A stretch of DNA of 64,000 nucleotides from Pseudonocardia phyllosphaerae (GCF_046546475.1 NZ_JBKGXS010000001.1:1083876-1147875), one strand, 5' to 3'; shown: positions 40,791-50,520, counted from the stretch's first letter. Notes: generated by a model not told the origin, from the sequence alone. Made by a program: numbers and translations.

Positions 40791-41831
40791 ATGCGTCTTG
40801 CGGTCATCCCCGGTGACGGCATCGGCCCGGAGGTCACGAACGAGGCGTTGAAGGTCCTCGGCGAGGTCGTCCGGGACGTCGAGACGACCGAGTACGACCT
40901 CGGCGCCGCCCGCTGGCACTCCACCGGCGAGCTGCTGCCGGAGTCCGTGCTGAGCGAGATCAAGCAGCAGGACGCGATCCTGCTCGGGGCCGTCGGTGAC
41001 CCGTCGGTGCCCAGCGGCATCCTGGAGCGCGGTCTGCTCCTGCGGCTGCGCTTCGAGCTCGACCACCACGTGAACCTGCGGCCCGCGCGGCTCTACCCGG
41101 GCGTGCGCAGCCCGCTGGCAGGCAACCCGGAGATCGACCTGGTCGTCGTCCGGGAGGGCACCGAGGGGCCGTACGTCGGCACCGGTGGCCTGCTGCGCAA
41201 GGACACGCCGTACGAGATCGCCACCGAGGTCAGCCAGAACACCGCGTTCGGCATCGAGCGGGTCGTGCGCGACGCGTTCGCCCGCGCGCAGCGGCGCCCG
41301 AAGAAGCACCTGACCCTGGTGCACAAGACCAACGTGCTGACCTACGCCGGTGCACTGTGGTCGCGGATCGTCGAGGAGGTGTCGCTGGAGTACCCGGAGG
41401 TCTCGGTCGCCTACCAGCACGTCGACTCGACCACGATCCACCTGGTCACCGACCCGGGCCGCTACGACGTGATCGTCACCGACAACCTGTTCGGCGACAT
41501 CCTCACCGACCTGGCGGCCGCGGTGACCGGCGGGATCGGGCTGGCCGCGTCGGGCAATCTGGACGCGAGCCGGGTCAACCCGTCGATGTTCGAGCCGGTG
41601 CACGGCTCCGCGCCGGACATCGCCGGGCAGGGCGTCGCCGACCCGACGGCAGCGGTGCTCTCGGTCGCGCTGATGCTCGACCACCTGGGCCACACCGACT
41701 CGGCACGGCGCATCGAGGCCGCCGTCGCGTTCGACCTGGCCACCCGGGACCACTCGGCGACCGGCAGCACGTCCTCGATCGGGGACCGGCTCGCCGCGCT
41801 GGTGTCCAGCCGCGAGGTCGCAGCTCCCTGA
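40791..41831 (+). CDS. leuB: 3-isopropylmalate dehydrogenase
   Basis: 346 residues from ATG 40791, with AGAGGACGAGG as RBS. AVIPGDGIGPEVTNEALKVL opens the family fold. Substrate and metal contacts lie in LLRLRFELDHHVNLRPARL, VVREGTEGPYVGTGG and YDVIVTDNLFGDILTDLAAA, and the NAD loop in PVHGSAPDIAGQGVADPTAA. It oxidises 3-isopropylmalate made by LeuCD. An RBS-driven start replaces longer in-frame extensions upstream. A very strong terminator follows. Confidence 0.96.
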   Translation: MRLAVIPGDGIGPEVTNEALKVLGEVVRDVETTEYDLGAARWHSTGELLPESVLSEIKQQDAILLGAVGDPSVPSGILERGLLLRLRFELDHHVNLRPARLYPGVRSPLAGNPEIDLVVVREGTEGPYVGTGGLLRKDTPYEIATEVSQNTAFGIERVVRDAFARAQRRPKKHLTLVHKTNVLTYAGALWSRIVEEVSLEYPEVSVAYQHVDSTTIHLVTDPGRYDVIVTDNLFGDILTDLAAAVTGGIGLAASGNLDASRVNPSMFEPVHGSAPDIAGQGVADPTAAVLSVALMLDHLGHTDSARRIEAAVAFDLATRDHSATGSTSSIGDRLAALVSSREVAAP

Positions 41832-41845
41832 GCCGCACACCGACC

Positions 41846-41892
41846 ACGACCACGGGGGCCGTCGCGCACGTCGCGGCGGCCCCCGTGGTCGT
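41846..41892. terminator. Terminator between leuB and the EthD-like gene
   Basis: 16-base perfect inverted repeat (ACGACCACGGGGGCCG and complement) around a 15-base loop. The genes are convergent, so it probably serves both. Confidence 0.8.
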
Positions 41893-41912
41893 TCGGTGAA
41901 GGTCGTCGCGGA

Positions 41913-42221
41913 TCAGGGGGTCGACGACGGCCCGGTCAGCATCGTCACCCCGCCGGTCGCGAAATTCTCGATGTCGGCGGCCGCAGCCTTGCCCTCCTCG
42001 CTGGAGAGACCGGTCACGAACGCCTGCTCGTCGGCGAACTCCAGTGCCGCGATCAGGTGGTACGCCGGCTGCAGCCCGTCCGGGCCCGGCTTCGGACGCG
42101 TGACGGTCAGCCGCTGCAGCCCGGGGACCTTCTTCGCCAGCGGCGTGTGCGTCTGGTCGTAGTAGCTGTCGAACTGGGCCACGTCCGCCGGCGGGTGGTA
42201 TAGGACGGTGAGCTGGTACAC
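41913..42221 (-). CDS. EthD-like ferredoxin-fold protein
   Basis: 102 residues. GTG 42221 is preferred because GAGGAGGA precedes it at good spacing and YQLTVLYHPPADVAQFDSYY is the conserved N-terminus. The pattern YYDQTHTPLAKKVPGLQRL followed by AYHLIAALEFADEQAF is that of EthD/dimeric alpha-beta barrel proteins, first named in ethyl-tert-butyl-ether degradation. Function in this context is unknown, and many relatives are general stress or degradation-associated proteins. Confidence 0.78.
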   Translation of the reverse strand: MYQLTVLYHPPADVAQFDSYYDQTHTPLAKKVPGLQRLTVTRPKPGPDGLQPAYHLIAALEFADEQAFVTGLSSEEGKAAAADIENFATGGVTMLTGPSSTP

Positions 42222-42331
42222 GGTGTGCAGATCCTCCTCGTGCGTGGCCGGCGCACCTCGGACGGCGCCGTCGCCGTCCCCACCCTGACGCATCGCCGCC
42301 GGTCCCGCACCGTCCGGCGGGGGAGCCTCGA

Positions 42332-42337
42332 TAGGCT
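42332..42337 (+). promoter_or_regulatory. -10 element of gltX
   Basis: TAGGCT ends 9 bases before the gltX ATG, indicating a leaderless or nearly leaderless transcript. Confidence 0.4.
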
Positions 42338-42346
42338 GGCCCCACC

Positions 42347-43825
42347 ATGAGTACTCCAGCCCCCGTCCGGGCGCGGTTCTCGCCGTCCCCGACCGGCACC
42401 CCGCACGTCGGCCTCATCCGCACCGCCCTGTTCAACTGGGCCTTCGCCCGCCACCACGGCGGGCAGCTGGTCTTCCGGATCGAGGACACCGACTCGTCCC
42501 GCGACTCCGCCGAGTCCTACCAGTCGCTGCTCGACGCGCTGGGCTGGCTCGGCCTGGACTGGGACGAGGGCGTCGAGAAGGGCGGCCCGCACGGTCCGTA
42601 CCGGCAGAGCGAGCGCGGCGAGATCTACGCCGACGCCCTGCAGCGCCTGATCGACGCCGGGGAGGTCTACGAGTCCTTCTCCAGCCCGGAGGAGACCGAG
42701 GCCCGGCACAAGGCGGCCGGCCGGGACCCCAAGCTCGGCTACGACAACTTCGACCGCCACCTCACCGACGAGCAGCGCTCGGTGTACCGCGCGGAGGGCC
42801 GCAAGCCCGTCTACCGGCTGCGGATGCCTGATCGCGACATCACCTTCACCGACCTCGTCCGCGGCGAGATCACGTTCCGCCAGGGGCAGGTGCCGGACTT
42901 CGTGCTGGCCCGCGCCGACCGGACGCCGCTCTACCCGCTGACCAACCCGGTCGACGACGCGCTGATGGAGATCACCCACGTCCTGCGCGGGGAGGACCTG
43001 CTCCCGTCGACGCCCCGGCAGATCGCGCTGCTCGAGGCGCTGCAGCGGGTCGGGATCGGCAACGGGCCGTTCCGGTACGCGCACCTGCCGCTGGTCACCG
43101 GTGAGGGCAACCGCAAGCTGTCCAAGCGGGACCCGCAGTCCAACCTGTTCCACTACCGCGACGCCGGCTTCGTGCCGGAGGGCCTGCTCAACTACCTGGC
43201 CCTGCTCGGCTGGTCGATCGGCGAGGACCGCGACGTGTTCTCCCTCGACGAGATGGTGGAGGCCTTCGACGTCTCCCGCGTCTCGGGCAACGCGGCCCGC
43301 TTCGACCTGAAGAAGGCCGAGGCGATCAACGCCGCGCACCTGCGGCTGCTCGCCCCGGACGACTTCGCCGAGCGCGTCGTGCCGTACCTGCAGGCCGAGG
43401 GGGTCGCCGAGCCGGACCGCGCCGTGCTCGCCGCGGCCGCGCCGCTGGTGCAGGAGCGCAGCCAGGTCCTCGCCGACGCGGCCCGGATGCTCGCGTTCCT
43501 GTTCCGCGACGAGGAGACCTTCACCCCGGACGAGGACGCCGCGGCGAAGAACCTGAACGCCGACGCCGCGCCGATCCTGGAGGCCGCGGTCAAGGGCCTC
43601 ACCGAGCTCGACGAGTGGACCGCCGCGGCCATCGAGGAGTCGCTCAAGGCCTCGCTCGTCGAGGGGCTGGGGCTCAAGCCGCGGAAGGCGTTCGCGCCCG
43701 TCCGCGTCGCGATCAGCGGCCGCACGGTCTCCCCGCCGCTCTACGAGAGCATGGAGCTGCTGGGCAGGGACCGGTCGCTGGCCCGACTGGGGGCCGGTGT
43801 CCGCCGCTCCCAGGGCATGGTTTAG
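42347..43825 (+). CDS. gltX: Glutamyl-tRNA synthetase (probably non-discriminating)
   Basis: 492 residues from ATG 42347. The HIGH-like motif is SPSPTGTPHVGLIRTALFNW and the KMSKS-like motif EGNRKLSKRDPQSN. GEDLLPSTPRQIALLEAL is typical. It charges tRNA-Glu. In actinobacteria it also mischarges tRNA-Gln, and the product is amidated by GatCAB, whose genes are in this window. tRNA-Gln(CUG) follows 55 bases after its stop, then two tRNA-Glu(CUC). Non-discrimination is inferred from that context. Confidence 0.96.
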   Translation: MSTPAPVRARFSPSPTGTPHVGLIRTALFNWAFARHHGGQLVFRIEDTDSSRDSAESYQSLLDALGWLGLDWDEGVEKGGPHGPYRQSERGEIYADALQRLIDAGEVYESFSSPEETEARHKAAGRDPKLGYDNFDRHLTDEQRSVYRAEGRKPVYRLRMPDRDITFTDLVRGEITFRQGQVPDFVLARADRTPLYPLTNPVDDALMEITHVLRGEDLLPSTPRQIALLEALQRVGIGNGPFRYAHLPLVTGEGNRKLSKRDPQSNLFHYRDAGFVPEGLLNYLALLGWSIGEDRDVFSLDEMVEAFDVSRVSGNAARFDLKKAEAINAAHLRLLAPDDFAERVVPYLQAEGVAEPDRAVLAAAAPLVQERSQVLADAARMLAFLFRDEETFTPDEDAAAKNLNADAAPILEAAVKGLTELDEWTAAAIEESLKASLVEGLGLKPRKAFAPVRVAISGRTVSPPLYESMELLGRDRSLARLGAGVRRSQGMV

Positions 43826-43844
43826 AGTATCCACATCAGCGGAG

Positions 43845-43877
43845 AGCGGGCCTCGCTCCGGAACGGGGCCCGCTTTT
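43845..43877 (+). terminator. Terminator after gltX
   Basis: AGCGGGCC pairs with GGCCCGCT, followed by TTTT overlapping the stem end, three bases before tRNA-Gln. Confidence 0.7.
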
Positions 43878-43880
43878 CGA

Positions 43881-43952
43881 TGGGGTATGGTGTAATCGGC
43901 AGCACGACTGATTCTGGTTCAGTTAGTCTAGGTTCGAGTCCTGGTACCCCAG
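43881..43952 (+). tRNA. tRNA-Gln (anticodon CUG)
   Basis: 72 bases. Acceptor TGGGGTA pairs with TACCCCA, with discriminator G. The anticodon arm ACTGA-TTCTGGT-TCAGT gives CUG. The T arm has loop TTCGAGT. No encoded CCA. A U-A first pair is characteristic of bacterial tRNA-Gln. Confidence 0.95.
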
Positions 43953-43999
43953 CGGAGATCGTTTTCGATCTCTGACAATTCGGCATCGTCTCGTCCAAA

Positions 44000-44075
44000 G
44001 GTCCCGTCGTCTAGCGGCCTAGGACGCCGCCCTCTCAAGGCGGTAGCGCGGGTTCAAATCCCGTCGGGACTACCA
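44000..44075 (+). tRNA. tRNA-Glu (anticodon CUC), copy 1, with encoded CCA
   Basis: Acceptor GGTCCCG pairs with CGGGACT (first pair G-U). The anticodon loop CTCTCAA gives CUC, and the T loop is TTCAAAT. The discriminator A is followed by CCA at 44073-44075. It differs from copy 2 only beyond the discriminator. Confidence 0.93.
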
Positions 44076-44121
44076 CGGCTCCCTCGCGGAGCCTGCCAAC
44101 CGAGTCGATGCCGAATGTCCT

Positions 44122-44194
44122 GGTCCCGTCGTCTAGCGGCCTAGGACGCCGCCCTCTCAAGGCGGTAGCGCGGGTTCAAATCCCGTCGGGACTA
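44122..44194 (+). tRNA. tRNA-Glu (anticodon CUC), copy 2
   Basis: 73 bases identical to the body of copy 1, but followed by CTC instead of an encoded CCA. Anticodon CUC. A strong terminator starts four bases after it. Confidence 0.93.
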
Positions 44195-44197
44195 CTC

Positions 44198-44232
44198 ACG
44201 AAGGCCCCGCTCCACCGGAGCGGGGCCTTCGT
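44198..44232 (+). terminator. Terminator of the tRNA cluster
   Basis: 16-base perfect stem (ACGAAGGCCCCGCTCC and complement) with loop ACC directly after the second tRNA-Glu. Confidence 0.85.
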
Positions 44233-44294
44233 CGTGTCCGGGGCTCCTCGTCCGGGCTGTCCGGGCCTCGTGTCCGGGAGGCCCGGCGGCGCGC

Positions 44295-44894
44295 TCAGAG
44301 GCCGAGCATCCCGGCCAGCCGGTCCGACGTCGTCACGGTGGCCTGGGCGGGCAGGACCTTCTCGACCAGTGCGTCGTGCACCTCGGGGGAGCCGTCGGCG
44401 CACGCGTCGGACAGGACGACGATCCGGTAGTCCCGGTCGGCCGCGTCCCGCACGGTGCTGAGCACCACGCCGCTGGTGGCGATGCCGGTGAGCACCAGCG
44501 TCGTCACGCCTGCGGCGCGAAGCTGCTCGTCGAGGTCGGTGGTGGAGAACGCGCCGATCCGCGACTTGCGGACGACGATGTCGCCGGGCTGCGGGGCGAT
44601 GCGGTCGTCGACGGCGGTGGTGGCGGCGTCCGGGGCGAGCCCTGGCGCGGCACCGGCGGCGACCATCTTCCCGAACTGGCTGTGCGCCGGGGCGGCCTCG
44701 GCCTCCTCGGGCGTCAGGGCGACGCGGACGTAGCCGACGGTCGTACCGGCCTTGCGGGCGACGTCGAGGACGTCGACGACGGTGTCGATCGGAGCCGGGG
44801 CACCGGAGCGCTGCTCGATCGAGGCCATGATCCCGGGCTGGAAGTCCATGGCGAGCACGGCGGTGGAGCGCGGGTCGAGGGCGGGGAGGGTCAA
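44295..44894 (-). CDS. Isochorismatase/cysteine-hydrolase family protein lacking the usual cysteine
   Basis: 199 residues from TTG 44894, chosen because AAAGGAG lies 6 bases upstream. The Asp in VLAMDFQPGIM and the Lys in VVRKSRIGAFSTTDLD fit the family triad. Where most members read T-x-x-C-V, this one has GIATSGVVLSTVRDAAD, so the nucleophilic Cys is replaced. True isochorismatases (EntB, PhzD) also lack it, so vinyl-ether hydrolysis or a non-catalytic role is possible and amidase activity unlikely. Located next to the tRNA cluster, convergent with it. Confidence 0.78.
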   Translation of the reverse strand: MTLPALDPRSTAVLAMDFQPGIMASIEQRSGAPAPIDTVVDVLDVARKAGTTVGYVRVALTPEEAEAAPAHSQFGKMVAAGAAPGLAPDAATTAVDDRIAPQPGDIVVRKSRIGAFSTTDLDEQLRAAGVTTLVLTGIATSGVVLSTVRDAADRDYRIVVLSDACADGSPEVHDALVEKVLPAQATVTTSDRLAGMLGL

Positions 44895-44976
44895 GCGGGG
44901 CTCCTTTGTTCGAGACGCTCGCCGAGCGTGCGGGGGCCGGGCGCGGGTCACGCCGTACGGAGCGCGCCGGGATGGA

Positions 44977-47073
44977 TCACGGGGCCGGGGCGGGCATGGT
45001 GTTCGGGACGCCCTCGGTACCGCGGCCGCCTCCGTGGTTGCCGCCCCCTCCTTGGTTTCCGCCGCCCCCGTGGTTGCCTCCGCCTCCGTGGTTGCCGCCT
45101 CCGCCGTTGCCTCCGCCGTCGCCGGGTGGGTTCGGCTTCTTCGAGGTGGTCGTCGTGGTGGGCCCCTGCGGTGGGTCCGGCGGTGCCGGGGGAACGGACG
45201 GGTCCTTCGAGGGATCCTTGGTGACGCCGGGATCGTCCGTCGGGCCGGACGGGTCGTCGGTGGGGGTGGTGCCCGGGTCCTGGGTGGGACGGTCCGCGGG
45301 CGGCGGGGCGGCGACCTCGGTCGTCTGCTGCGACTCCCGGGTGCGCGCCGGTGCCTGGTCCTGGGTGGCGGGGGTGTCGTCCCGGGACGTCGTGGGTGCC
45401 GGCGGTGGCGGTGGGGCCGCCGGCGCCGTCGTCGTCGGCACGGCCGGGAGCGCAGGCGTCGCGTCGTTCACCGAGCGGTCGCTCGGCCAGACGAGCACCG
45501 CGCCGACGACGGCGATCGCCGCGACCACACCGCCCGCGCCGATGAGCACGGCGGGGGAGCGGACGCCGCCGCGCGGGGCGGGGGTGTCCGGGGAGACCGC
45601 CGTGGCGCCCTCGGGGTAGCCGTAGTTCCCGGGCGCGTAGGGCGCGCCGTAGCCGGACGCGGTCGTCGGCGCCTCGTACGGCGGGCTGATCGCGGTGAGC
45701 CGCTCGGTGGGCGGGTCGACGTAGTGCGGCTGCGGCTGCGACGACTGCGCGGTCCGCGGACCCGAGTCGTACACCCCGCCCTGCTCGTGGATGCCGCCCT
45801 GCGGCGGCTGCCCGTCGGACTGCTGCACGGTGCGCGGGTCCCCCCGGTCCTGCAGGTTCCGGTCCTGCGAGCCCTGCGGTGCCTGGCCCTGGGACTGCTC
45901 CGGGGGCTGGGCCGGCGAGCCGCCGGTGCCGTTGTTGTGGGCGGCCGCGGCGGCGCCGATGGCGGCGGCCCCGGACGCGGCGACCGGGGCCCACGGCACC
46001 GGGCCGGGGTCGGCGGCGAGCGAAGCACCGGGCTCGGTCGCGCGGCGGCGTCCGGAGTCGGTCGTGCCGGGTGTGGCGGGCGATCCGGCGTCGGCGTTCT
46101 CGGCGGCACCGGCGTCCGGGCCGGGGGAGTACGCGGTCTGCGGGCCGCTGTCGTACGGGCCGTACCCGCCGCTCGCGTACGCGGTCTGCGGCCCGCTCGC
46201 GCCCACGGCGCCGTGCGGCCCCGAGTCCAGCGGCGCAGGCGCGGTCGCCTGCTCGCCCGGCGCCGCAGCCAGGACGGCTCCGAGCGAGAGCGCGTGCTCG
46301 GGGTCCCCGTCGACCTGCACCGGCAGGTCCAGCTCCGCATTCAGCGTCCGCGACACCAGCGGTGCCTGCGCCGAGTCCCCGACGACGAGCACGGTCGTGT
46401 CCTCGCCGCCGTTGTCGCGCAGGTAGTCCACGACGGCCTCGTCGAAGTCGGGTCCACCGGCGCGCGGCAGCCGGGCGGTCGGCCCGAGCAGCGCGAACGC
46501 CGACCCGCCCTGCTCGGCGCGCAGCACCGCGGCACCGCAGTCGTCGTCGGTGAGGTCGAGGACGGCCAGCGTCGCGCCCGGCGGGACCGGCTCGACCGAC
46601 GCGTGGTGCAGCGCCGCGGCCTGCGGGCCGGAGACGAGCGTCGCGGTCAGGCCGCGGGCGGCCAGCGCCCCGGCGGCGCGGTCGCGTACCTCCGGCTCCC
46701 AGGCCGCGGGGCAGGTGACGGCGACGGCGTCGGGCACGGCGCCCTCCGCGGCGAAGGCGAGGTCGGCGGTGTGGCAGACGAGCGTCGCCCAGAGGTCCTC
46801 CGCCGGGTAGCTGTGTCCACCGAGCGTGACCGGGTCCGGGTTCTCCACGAGACCGGCGACGTCCTGTGCGGCACCGTGCGGGTCGGACGCCGCGGCGTGT
46901 TCGGCCTGGTCACCGGCGGACAGCGTGCCGTCGGCGGCGGCGTGCACGACCGAGGGGATGCCGTAGGGCGAGTCACCCAGCGCGAGCGGCTCCGGGTACG
47001 CGTGGTCACCCGGACGGCCGACCGCGGCCGTGGTCCGCGCGCCGCCGACGTCGATGCCCAGCAGGTAACCCAT
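44977..47073 (-). CDS. Degenerate Hsp70-like membrane protein with Gly-rich repeat tail
   Basis: 698 residues from ATG 47073. Residues 1-280 resemble an Hsp70/actin ATPase: phosphate-1 loop GIDVGGARTTAAV is good, but the phosphate-2 region (AVLDLTDDDCGAAVLRA) and the adenosine motif (VLVVGDSAQAPLV) are degraded. The canonical substrate-binding domain is absent. A long disordered linker rich in Gln, Pro, Ser and Tyr (SGPQTAY repeated) leads to one transmembrane helix near 507-529, then a Pro/Thr-rich stretch and a terminal tail with GGGGNH-type repeats. Predicted topology: ATPase-like domain inside, tail outside. Function unknown. Confidence 0.78.
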   Translation of the reverse strand: MGYLLGIDVGGARTTAAVGRPGDHAYPEPLALGDSPYGIPSVVHAAADGTLSAGDQAEHAAASDPHGAAQDVAGLVENPDPVTLGGHSYPAEDLWATLVCHTADLAFAAEGAVPDAVAVTCPAAWEPEVRDRAAGALAARGLTATLVSGPQAAALHHASVEPVPPGATLAVLDLTDDDCGAAVLRAEQGGSAFALLGPTARLPRAGGPDFDEAVVDYLRDNGGEDTTVLVVGDSAQAPLVSRTLNAELDLPVQVDGDPEHALSLGAVLAAAPGEQATAPAPLDSGPHGAVGASGPQTAYASGGYGPYDSGPQTAYSPGPDAGAAENADAGSPATPGTTDSGRRRATEPGASLAADPGPVPWAPVAASGAAAIGAAAAAHNNGTGGSPAQPPEQSQGQAPQGSQDRNLQDRGDPRTVQQSDGQPPQGGIHEQGGVYDSGPRTAQSSQPQPHYVDPPTERLTAISPPYEAPTTASGYGAPYAPGNYGYPEGATAVSPDTPAPRGGVRSPAVLIGAGGVVAAIAVVGAVLVWPSDRSVNDATPALPAVPTTTAPAAPPPPPAPTTSRDDTPATQDQAPARTRESQQTTEVAAPPPADRPTQDPGTTPTDDPSGPTDDPGVTKDPSKDPSVPPAPPDPPQGPTTTTTSKKPNPPGDGGGNGGGGNHGGGGNHGGGGNQGGGGNHGGGRGTEGVPNTMPAPAP

Positions 47074-47205
47074 CGTCTCCCCGGTGTGCGTCCGGAATCG
47101 CCCGGAGCAGGTCACACCGGGCCCCCGTCACGTTAATCGTGGGCAGGGTCCCGGGCGTTTCCGGGGCAGGTCAAACGGGGTGCCGGGCCCGGTGGCGGCC
47201 GCCGG

Positions 47206-47910
47206 TCAGGTCAGGCGGTGCTGCAGCGCGTCGGCCGCGGCCAGCAGGTCCGCGGCCCAGCGCACGCCGGGCCGGCGTCCGATGCGTTCCACCGGCCCGG
47301 ACACCGACACGGCCGCCACGACCTGGCCGGACGCGTCGCGCACCGGGGCCGACACGCTCGCGACGCCCGGCTCGCGCTCGGCGACGCTCTGCGCCCAGCC
47401 GCGCCGGCGGACGTCGACCAGGACGCGCTCGGAGTAGGTCGCGTCGGACAGCACGAGCCGCTGGGTGGCCGGGTCGCACCACGCGGCGAGCACCTTCGCC
47501 GCGGAGCCGGCGGTCATCTGCAGCCGGGAGCCGACGGGCACGGTGTCGCGCAGCCCCGACGGCGGCTCGGCGTGCGCGATGCAGATGCGGTGCACGCCGT
47601 CGCGCCGGTAGAGCTGCACGCTCTCCCCGGTGATGTCGCGCAGCCGCGGCAGGACCGCGGCCGCCGCGTCGAGCAGCGGGTCCGCGCGGCCACCGGCGAG
47701 CTGGCCCAGCGTGGGGCCGGGGTGCCAGCGGCCGTCCGGGGTGCGCAGCAGCATTCCGTGCGCCTCGAGCCCGACGGCGAGGCGGTGCGCGGTCGCGCGG
47801 GGCAGTCCCGTCCGCTCACAGAGCTCGGCCAGCCCACAGGGCCCTTCCGCCGTCGCGCGGAGAACCCCCACCGCCTTGTCGAGCACGCCGATCCCGCTAG
47901 ACTGTCCCAC
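47206..47910 (-). CDS. IclR family transcriptional regulator (LtbR/NdgR-like)
   Basis: 234 residues from GTG 47910. The N-terminal winged helix is VLDKAVGVLRATAEGPCGL with ELCERTGLPRATAHRLAVGLE. The ligand domain follows (DITGESVQLYRRDGVHRICI, SRLQMTAGSAAKVLAAW). It is divergent from leuCD, exactly as the leucine/tryptophan regulator LtbR of Corynebacterium and NdgR of Streptomyces. It probably represses leuCD and itself through the palindrome 47924-47942. Confidence 0.88.
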   Translation of the reverse strand: MGQSSGIGVLDKAVGVLRATAEGPCGLAELCERTGLPRATAHRLAVGLEAHGMLLRTPDGRWHPGPTLGQLAGGRADPLLDAAAAVLPRLRDITGESVQLYRRDGVHRICIAHAEPPSGLRDTVPVGSRLQMTAGSAAKVLAAWCDPATQRLVLSDATYSERVLVDVRRRGWAQSVAEREPGVASVSAPVRDASGQVVAAVSVSGPVERIGRRPGVRWAADLLAAADALQHRLT

Positions 47911-47923
47911 GACGCGATACTAG

Positions 47924-47942
47924 CTTCCCATTATCTGGGAAG
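47924..47942. promoter_or_regulatory. Candidate IclR operator between the regulator and leuC
   Basis: CTTCCCA-TTATC-TGGGAAG is a perfect 7-5-7 inverted repeat centred in the 103-base divergent gap, in its only AT-rich section. Confidence 0.6.
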
Positions 47943-48013
47943 TCCACCACGCAGTGACATCAGTGACACTCAGTGCATTCCGGCGCGAGACCGGGGTGAG
48001 GAAGGGAGCGAGC

Positions 48014-49437
<1,424 letters not shown>

Positions 49438-49438
<1 letters not shown>

Positions 49439-50028
49439 TGGAGAAGTTCGAGACCCACACCGGGATCGGCGTGCCGCTGCGCTGGTCCAACGTGGACACC
49501 GACCAGATCATCCCTGCCGTGTACCTGAAGCGGGTCACCCGGACCGGCTTCGAGGACGGCCTGTTCTCGGCCTGGCGCCAGGACCCGACGTTCGTGCTCA
49601 ACACCGAGCCCTACGACCGCGGCTCCGTGCTCGTCGCAGGCCCGGACTTCGGCACCGGGTCCTCGCGCGAGCACGCCGTCTGGGCGCTGATGGACTACGG
49701 CTTCCGCGTCGTGATCTCCGCGCGCTTCGCCGACATCTTCCGCGGCAACTCGGCCAAGGCCGGGCTCGTCGCGGCGCAGGTGGAGCAGCCCGACGTCGAG
49801 CTGATCTGGAAGAAGCTCGAGACCGAGCCGGGTACGCAGGTGACCGTCGACCTCGTCGAGAAGACCGTGCAGGTCGGCGACCTGACCGTGCCGTTCGAGA
49901 TCGACGACTACGCCCGCTGGCGGCTGCTGGAGGGGCTCGACGACATCGGGCTCACCCTGCGCCACGAGCAGGAGATCACCGAGTTCGAGGCGACGCGTCC
50001 GGCGCGGATGCCCCGGACGACGGCCTGA
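49438..50028 (+). CDS. leuD: 3-isopropylmalate dehydratase small subunit
   Basis: 196 residues from ATG 49438, overlapping the leuC stop by one base. GVPLRWSNVDTDQIIPAVYL and GPDFGTGSSREHAVWALMDY are the swivel-domain motifs, and VISARFADIFRGNSAKAGL follows. It completes the substrate site of the LeuCD isomerase. A hairpin follows its stop. Confidence 0.97.
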
Positions 50029-50039
50029 TTCGTCTGTTC

Positions 50040-50074
50040 GCGCGCCGCTGCGTCCTGAGGGCGTAGCGGCGCGC
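50040..50074 (+). terminator. Terminator-like hairpin after leuD
   Basis: GCGCGCCGCT pairs with AGCGGCGCGC around a 15-base loop, 12 bases after the leuD stop. Confidence 0.65.
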
Positions 50075-50152
50075 ACCCGTTCGGACCTGTACCGCCGGAG
50101 GGTATGCGTCCCCGTCGCCCAGCGGATCTGGTGCGGGGCAGGGCCGGAGCCC

Positions 50153-50158
50153 TACCGT
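50153..50158 (+). promoter_or_regulatory. -10 element of hupB
   Basis: TACCGT ends 8 bases before ATG 50167, with no RBS between them. Confidence 0.4.
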
Positions 50159-50166
50159 TCGCGACC

Positions 50167-50493
50167 ATGAACAAGGCCCAGCTCGTCGACGCGCTGACCG
50201 CCCGCCTCGGGGACCGTCGCACCGCGACCGACGCCGTCGACGCGCTCGTCGACACCATCATGGACACGGTCGGCTCCGGGGAGACGGTCACGCTCACGGG
50301 CTTCGGCGTCTTCGAGGCCCGCCGACGCGCGCCCCGGACCGCCCGCAACCCGCGCACCGGCGAGACCGTCCCGGTCGCCGAGACCGTCGTGCCGTCGTTC
50401 CGCCCGGGCGCGGCCTTCAAGGAGCGCGTCGCGGAGAGCGAGGCCGCCGCAGCCGGGGCGAGCAGCGCGCCGCGCCGGGCCGCCAAGGCCTGA
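50167..50493 (+). CDS. hupB: HU-like nucleoid-associated protein
   Basis: 108 residues from ATG 50167. NKAQLVDALTARLGDRRTATDAV and VTLTGFGVFEARRRAPRTAR followed by NPRTGETVPVAETVVPSF are classic HU, including the DNA-intercalating beta-arm. The C-terminal tail (RVAESEAAAAGASSAPRRAAKA) is short: mycobacterial HupB has a long PAKK-rich tail of about 110 residues that is missing here. It compacts DNA. Position next to leuCD matches Rv2986c. Confidence 0.93.
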   Translation: MNKAQLVDALTARLGDRRTATDAVDALVDTIMDTVGSGETVTLTGFGVFEARRRAPRTARNPRTGETVPVAETVVPSFRPGAAFKERVAESEAAAAGASSAPRRAAKA

Positions 50494-50520
50494 GCAGCCT
50501 GATCCGTTCTCTCGAGAGGT

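Noticed and set aside
43878..44232. rRNA or additional tRNA genes beyond the three reported
   Set aside because: The intervening segments have no cloverleaf potential, and no 5S-like or rRNA sequence is present.
45020..45120. Short-period repeats resembling a CRISPR or satellite
   Set aside because: They are in-frame GGGGNH codons of the Hsp70-like gene. No spacers and no cas genes anywhere in the window.
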